A stretch of DNA of 38,773 bases from Gammaproteobacteria bacterium (GTDB taxonomy: Bacteria; Pseudomonadota; Gammaproteobacteria; SG8-11). The position numbers and the translations under genes are program-made. Below are positions 33,091 to 38,773 of this stretch, one piece after another. Location of the stretch: NCBI GenBank assembly GCA_013151345.1, contig JAADIM010000080.1:1-38773 (forward strand), written 5' to 3'. The notes under the pieces were generated by a model. The model saw nothing but the letters and a program-made list of their open reading frames with translations, did not search any database and was not told the DNA's origin. Every line of letters begins with the position of its first letter. Positions within the stretch are counted from its first letter, which is position 1.

Positions 33091-34851
33091 TCATTCTACC
33101 TCTTTTGTCTGCCACTCCACTGCTTTTCTGTAACCTGCATGTTTCTGCATTAGTTCGCTATGCGCACCCACAGTAATTGTGCCATCACCATTAAAATACA
33201 CAACACGATCAGCAGACTTTATCGCTGAAAATCGATGGGCAATAATGAAGGTTGTTTTATTTTTTCTGAGATGATCGAGCGCGTTGATAACATTTAGTTC
33301 GCTCAGGCTATCAAGTGCAGACGTCGCCTCATCGAGAATGAGAATCGCTGCGTCGCGTAAAAAAGCTTGTGCTATAGCCAACCGTTGGACCTGGCCAGCG
33401 GATAAAGTAGTGCCATCAGCGCCAATTTTTGTTTGCAAGCCGTTTTCCAGGTCGCAAATAAAATCCCAGGCATAACTATGCTTGCATGCTGTAATAAGCT
33501 GTTCTTCAGTAGCTACAGGATCGACCATTAGCAGGTTTGCTTTTATTGTGTCGTTAATAATAAAGGGTTCCTGCCACACAACAGAGATATTTTTCCGCAG
33601 CGATTCTACCGTACATGTTTGAACATCAATACCATCGATTAAAATCTTTCCTTGATCGGGATCGTAAAATCGCATTAACAAATTAGCTAATGTTGATTTG
33701 CCCACACCGCTAGGCCCTACCAATGCAATCGTTTCACCGGGTTCCACTACAAGCGAAACATCGTTATATATTTGCGGTCCATCCGGATAACGGAAATGCA
33801 ATTCCTTTAATTCTAAGCCACCATGCTTAATTTCGAGTTGTTTGGCATTGGCACTGTCTTTAACAAGTGGCTGCGCGTCAAAGACGTCAAGTATTCTGTT
33901 TGCTGCTCCCAGATTGCCCATACTTTGAAATAGTAAGTCAGCCATTCCTCTTGCCGGTACGTTTATATAACCCAAATACAATATAAAACTCACTAGGTGG
34001 CCAACACCAAATCGCCCGTCCTGGATGCCATCAATACCCACAAGGACAACTATCAGACAGGTAAGGTAAAGCAAAAATGTGAATGAAATATTAAATCCAA
34101 TATTTAACCCAAGCTCGCGCATCGCCCAGTAGCGTGCTTTTTCAAAGGAGGAACGGTGCAATTCAGAAATCAGGGACTCTGCAACGTTAGTGCTAACACC
34201 CCGCATGTGACTAATGGCCTGCTCCTCAAACGCAAGCAATTGCCCGTTACGCATAAAATAATTCTCGGCCGCGTGTCGCTTGGGTGATGAAAATAATTTT
34301 TGTTGCACCACAAAAACGAATGAAATCACAACGGCTATTAAAGCAAGTGTAATATTTATCCAGAACAACATGCCTATATACACAAAAAAAGTCAGAATAT
34401 GCGAGACAGCATAAATTGGCGTTTCAACAATACCCACTTTTACGCGATCAATATCGTTGGTTAATCGTGCTAACAAGTCACCTTTTTGTATTTGTCCTGC
34501 AACTGGAAAGGACAAAAATAATATCCTATCCAAAATGGCATTGCGCAGTCGGCCGATACTTCTTAGCCCGACCGCATTGGTCAATAATCCACCAAAAAAT
34601 TGCGCTGATTGATTTACAAGCACGACAACGGCAAACAATATCAGAATTGAAAATACCTGGTCATACTGTTCGTTTTGCAACAGGTTAAAGGGTTTTCCAA
34701 TCAACCAGATCATCGCGGTGTTGGTGGCAACGGCGATCACTATGGTGAGATAATCTAACGCCAATAAACGTGTATCGGGCTTAACAAAGCGAATAAAGCG
34801 TTTGTAAGTTGGCCACAAATCGGAAAAAGATGATTTTCGCTCACTTGCCAT
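33091..34851 (-). CDS. ABC exporter (fused membrane and ATPase domains), first of a pair
   Basis: 586 residues, paralogous to the next gene along its length. An ABC_TM1 membrane domain (about 1-330, with LARLTNDIDRVKVGIVETP in a coupling region) precedes an ATPase domain with Walker A GPSGVGKST, signature TLSAGQVQ (LSAGQ), Walker B ILILDEATSALD and H-loop IIAHRFSAI. No peptidase C39 domain or other accessory domain is present. Family members export lipids, drugs or peptides. It is the leading gene of the two-gene unit. Its own upstream region holds a long palindromic repeat (34902-34987). Confidence 0.88.
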   Translation of the reverse strand: MASERKSSFSDLWPTYKRFIRFVKPDTRLLALDYLTIVIAVATNTAMIWLIGKPFNLLQNEQYDQVFSILILFAVVVLVNQSAQFFGGLLTNAVGLRSIGRLRNAILDRILFLSFPVAGQIQKGDLLARLTNDIDRVKVGIVETPIYAVSHILTFFVYIGMLFWINITLALIAVVISFVFVVQQKLFSSPKRHAAENYFMRNGQLLAFEEQAISHMRGVSTNVAESLISELHRSSFEKARYWAMRELGLNIGFNISFTFLLYLTCLIVVLVGIDGIQDGRFGVGHLVSFILYLGYINVPARGMADLLFQSMGNLGAANRILDVFDAQPLVKDSANAKQLEIKHGGLELKELHFRYPDGPQIYNDVSLVVEPGETIALVGPSGVGKSTLANLLMRFYDPDQGKILIDGIDVQTCTVESLRKNISVVWQEPFIINDTIKANLLMVDPVATEEQLITACKHSYAWDFICDLENGLQTKIGADGTTLSAGQVQRLAIAQAFLRDAAILILDEATSALDSLSELNVINALDHLRKNKTTFIIAHRFSAIKSADRVVYFNGDGTITVGAHSELMQKHAGYRKAVEWQTKEVE

Positions 34852-34901
34852 ATAAACGATTCCGCAACGTTCCTAATGCCATTAATATCTATTTTTTTCA
34901 G

Positions 34902-34987
34902 TGTAGGCTGGAGTGAGCGTAGCGAAGTCCAGCAATGATGATTTTATTCCTCGCTTGTCGGGGTTCGCTATGCTCACCTAACCTACA
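34902..34987. repeat. 86-bp palindromic intergenic repeat
   Basis: TGTAGGCTGGAGTGAGCG at the left end pairs with the reverse complement of CTCACCTAACCTACA at the right. The arms are about 28 bp with a few mismatches (shared core GTGAGC-TAGCGAA). A partial copy is at 37479-37508. Elements of this kind (TGTAGGCTGG-GTGAGC-TAGCGAA) are dispersed in many proteobacterial genomes. Confidence 0.75.
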
Positions 34988-35084
34988 AAATAATTTTTTC
35001 ACTTAAATCAGATGCATTTGAACGCACCCGTCATTTATTAGCAATCATTAAGCATCGCCCAGAAAGTAGCAAGCCCCCTCCCTC

Positions 35085-35121
35085 AAAAAAAAGCCCCACC
35101 ATTTCTGGTGGGGCTTTTTTT
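35085..35121. terminator. bidirectional rho-independent terminator after groEL
   Basis: AAGCCCCACC/GGTGGGGCTT with loop ATTTCT between runs of A and T. It lies 75 bp past the groEL stop and can also stop + strand transcription. Confidence 0.92.
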
Positions 35122-35195
35122 AACAAAAGTTACTAACGTTGTTACTCATAATACTCAAAGCACTGACCGCAAGGCCAGGCATTGTGAAACAGCAA

Positions 35196-36863
<1,668 letters not shown>

Positions 36864-36954
36864 TTAAACTTTTATTGGGAACAAATACTTTTCTGAATCC
36901 CGGTCTTGTTATTTAGAGCTAATTACACTTTACGAATCGAATGTTGTATGTGAT

Positions 36955-37248
36955 TTATTGGACTTCAACAACACCAACGATGTCATCTTCACGCATAACC
37001 AAAAGCTCTTCACCTTCAACCTTGACTTCAGTACCAGCATATTTACCAAATAAAATGCGATCACCCTTCTTTACGTCGAGTGGACGTACGTCACCATTTT
37101 CCAAAATCTTGCCAATACCTGCAGCAACGATTTCACCCTGGATTGGCTTTTCAGTAGCGGTATCTGGAATTACGATACCACCAGCAGAGGTACGCTCTTC
37201 TTCCATACGTCGAACAATGACCCTGTCATGTAGTGGACGAATATTCAT
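36955..37248 (-). CDS. groES: co-chaperonin GroES
   Basis: 97 residues, the normal size. It opens [20 protein letters not shown], has the mobile loop [13 protein letters not shown] and later [16 protein letters not shown]. Seven copies cap GroEL. It is the first gene of the operon; a promoter and CIRCE operator are just upstream. Confidence 0.98.
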   Translation of the reverse strand: MNIRPLHDRVIVRRMEEERTSAGGIVIPDTATEKPIQGEIVAAGIGKILENGDVRPLDVKKGDRILFGKYAGTEVKVEGEELLVMREDDIVGVVEVQ

Positions 37249-37309
37249 TTACTATCTCCTTGAAATACTTGATTATTTAGGAAATTACTCCGAATGTGCA
37301 AACACCAAG

Positions 37310-37336
37310 TTAGCACTCAACCCGAATGAGTGCTAA
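37310..37336. promoter_or_regulatory. CIRCE operator (HrcA binding site)
   Basis: TTAGCACTC-N9-GAGTGCTAA, a perfect match to the CIRCE consensus, is placed between the promoter and groES. It implies repression by HrcA; hrcA is not in the window. In enterobacteria groESL is controlled by sigma32 without CIRCE, so this organism uses the other regulatory logic known in some proteobacteria. Confidence 0.95.
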
Positions 37337-37363
37337 TAATAGCGATAGAAGTTTGAAAATCAA
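37336..37363 (-). promoter_or_regulatory. sigma70-like promoter of groESL
   Basis: On the minus strand TTGATT (-35) and TATTAT (-10) are separated by 16 bp; the -10 box touches the CIRCE operator, so HrcA would block initiation. No close sigma32 consensus was seen. Confidence 0.7.
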
Positions 37364-37478
37364 GAGCTTCAGGGAATTTTTTTTGCATTAGTATTAGGAA
37401 TTACCTAGCGATTTTGGAGAAGTGGCTAATGTAGAGAGATATAGGGGGGGGATACGGACCCCATGGATGAACACCTGC

Positions 37479-37508
37479 GCTGGACTTCGCTGCTCTCACT
37501 CAAACCTA
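37479..37508. repeat. partial copy of the 34902-34987 repeat
   Basis: GCTGGACTTCGCT followed by CTCACTC and CCTA matches one arm of the palindrome at 34902 with a few changes. The other arm is not found. The surrounding 37364-37645 carries no gene; a run of eight G (near 37444) is the only other oddity. Confidence 0.6.
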
Positions 37509-37645
37509 AGAAGACTTTTGCGACATTTTCTGGACGGGCGAGATAAAATTGCGCCTGGAGCAGCAGCAGTTGCCAAAATGAGAGAAACACGGGGGTATTA
37601 GAGACACAAACTACTACAAAACCACTATTTTAAGCCCAAACCCTC

Positions 37646-38137
37646 TCAATCCTCTTTCCGATACTCACCCTCAATGGTGCGCGGCCGATGTGGATGACGC
37701 TGCCCCTGCGTATCGGAGAACGGGTCATTACCACCCTTAACTCCCTGCGAGTGAACATTAGACTGGCTTCTAAATATTTTCCCACGGCTTAAAAACCAAA
37801 TCACCAAACCCCGTCTAAATGCCGGTAAGAGTAGAAGAAATCCGATTGTATCGGTGAAAAAGCCCGGTGTTAGCAATAACGCACCTGACACCAGCAACAA
37901 TACCCCGCCCAGCATTTCGACCGCAGGTATTTCACCCTGTGCGATACTATTGATACTATTCTGCACACGTCGAATCGTTGAAAACCCCTGTATACGAAGC
38001 AACCATGCCCCCAGCACAGCAGTAAACACCACTAGAAAAATAGTTGGTATTGCGCCAATTAACCCACCTACCTTAATAAGCAGATAGATCTCTATGATAG
38101 GTACAATCAGAAATAATAAAAAAAGAAACTTGAACAC
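37646..38137 (-). CDS. fxsA: FxsA family membrane protein
   Basis: 163 residues from the GTG at 38137, which puts the first membrane segment right at the start as in FxsA; the ORF track begins five codons earlier at a TTG. Three to four hydrophobic stretches (FKFLFLLFLIVPIIEIYLLI, TIFLVVFTAVLGAWLL, GVLLLVSGALLLTPGFFTDT) form the FxsA domain, followed by a charged cytoplasmic tail. In E. coli FxsA is known for suppressing F-plasmid exclusion of phage T7; its normal role is unclear. The gene next to groESL is in the same neighbourhood as in many gammaproteobacteria. Confidence 0.9.
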   Translation of the reverse strand: MFKFLFLLFLIVPIIEIYLLIKVGGLIGAIPTIFLVVFTAVLGAWLLRIQGFSTIRRVQNSINSIAQGEIPAVEMLGGVLLLVSGALLLTPGFFTDTIGFLLLLPAFRRGLVIWFLSRGKIFRSQSNVHSQGVKGGNDPFSDTQGQRHPHRPRTIEGEYRKED

Positions 38138-38401
38138 TTTCCCTGCTCTCAAATATTCAACGCCTTAAGTAAAATAAGGCCCACAGTAAATTATCGTTTT
38201 ATAACCTAAATTTAACAGAAAATGTAATAAAATGATCCACAAGCATAGTTTGTATTATATTTATTCTGCCTAAACACTAAAGAGTTGCTTTTTTAATCTG
38301 ATGGATACCGTCCATGTATTATTTAAAGTAGGATCATTGTTTAACCATAAACATCACCATGAGTACAACCATGCAACAAAATACCCCGATTTCAAGATAC
38401 A

Positions 38402-38734
38402 ATGCCAATGTCCGATAACTTTCATATTGTATTGTGTACTTGCCCTGACAAAACGAGCGCATCGAACATTGCTAGAATATTGGTAGAAAACCAGCAATGC
38501 GCATGTGTGAATATAATACCCGGTGTGGAGTCGGTCTACCAGTGGAAAGGCCAAATCGAATCAAGCCAGGAGCACCTATTAATCATCAAGTCCATTAAAA
38601 CGGCTTATCCGCGGATTGAGCAACATATTCTGGCGAATCATCCCTATGAACTCCCAGAGATAATTGCTGTCTCAATTGAAATTGGTCTGCCAAGTTATCT
38701 TTCCTGGATAAATGACAACGTGAGAAAAAATTAA
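38402..38734 (+). CDS. cutA: CutA, periplasmic/cytoplasmic divalent cation tolerance protein
   Basis: 110 residues (two ATG codons, two codons apart; either could be the start). IVLCTCPDKTSASNIARILV, CACVNIIPGVESVYQWKG and the closing PSYLSWI are diagnostic of the CutA1 family, small trimeric ferredoxin-fold proteins linked to copper tolerance in E. coli. It lies in its usual place upstream of a dsbD-type gene; the stop overlaps the next start by one base (TAATG). Confidence 0.93.
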   Translation: MPMSDNFHIVLCTCPDKTSASNIARILVENQQCACVNIIPGVESVYQWKGQIESSQEHLLIIKSIKTAYPRIEQHILANHPYELPEIIAVSIEIGLPSYLSWINDNVRKN

Positions 38735-38773
38735 TGAAAAAGATTTCCTTGTTATTACTGCTCGGACTACTGC
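38734..38773 (+). CDS. start of an exported protein, probably DsbD (cut by the window edge)
   Basis: Only about 13 codons are visible: MKKISLLLLLGLL, a signal-peptide start. In gammaproteobacteria cutA is regularly followed by dsbD, which carries electrons across the inner membrane to periplasmic disulfide isomerases. The identity is from gene order only. Confidence 0.5.
   Translation, partial: MKKISLLLLLGLL

Noticed and set aside
32816-33115. 99-residue minus-strand ORF between the two ABC genes
   Set aside because: Overlaps both transporter genes in a different frame; the translation is a frame-shifted copy of the transporter N-terminus.
31237-34851. Peptidase-containing (C39) bacteriocin ABC transporters
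   Set aside because: Both proteins start directly with the membrane domain; there is no room for a C39 domain, so the double-glycine leader model is not supported despite Gly-rich peptides.
36941-37336. 131-residue + strand ORF opposite groES
   Set aside because: Antisense of groES and of the CIRCE operator; no homology visible.

Overview
The window looks like a chromosomal piece of a fairly low-GC gammaproteobacterium that I cannot place to genus. The evidence is gene order: birA-coaX-SPOR-tRNA-Thr(TGT), sspA-sspB, and groES-groEL beside fxsA, cutA and the first codons of a dsbD-like gene. These are classic gammaproteobacterial neighbourhoods, but each is joined to something unexpected.

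1-6000 is an accessory region directly downstream of tRNA-Thr, where other gammaproteobacteria carry more tRNAs and tuf. It holds: a small antitoxin-like gene overlapping a GNAT toxin-like gene that ends inside a REP-like sequence; a class 3 lipase followed by two tandem paralogous lipoproteins and the signal peptide of a third (an effector/immunity-like module); an ISAs1-family transposase remnant ending in a large palindrome; and a tightly coupled three-gene cassette headed by a TIGR04255-family protein.

6000-14100 is mostly core: tRNA-Thr, SPOR protein, type III pantothenate kinase, BirA, a membrane-bound spermidine-synthase-like protein, a YbaK-type deacylase, a membrane adenylate cyclase, SspB and SspA. 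A 97-bp tandem repeat separates sspB and sspA. 14380-21731 is a complete alternative complex III operon (actA, a split actB, actC, actD, actE, actF). It lies directly upstream of sspAB, the place where many gammaproteobacteria and betaproteobacteria have petABC (cytochrome bc1).

22700-34850 is the most interesting part. After a 1045-residue MFS/spermidine-synthase/helical-repeat fusion come two very small genes with strong ribosome binding sites that encode almost pure Gly/Met peptides (29 and 58 residues); the second has a Pro-rich PTPVA-repeat tail. Between and beside them lie a formyltransferase, a SEC-C/sulfotransferase-like protein, a SEC-C/prolyl-4-hydroxylase-like 2OG-Fe(II) oxygenase and two tandem ABC exporters. 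I recognise no described system with this content. The layout (tiny precursor-like peptides, tailoring-type enzymes, exporters) suggests an undescribed modified-peptide pathway; this is inference.

35000-38773 carries groEL and groES under a perfect CIRCE operator overlapping a sigma70-like promoter, then fxsA, cutA and the start of the next gene. Intergenic DNA across the window is unusually rich in short tandem duplications and palindromic repeats.
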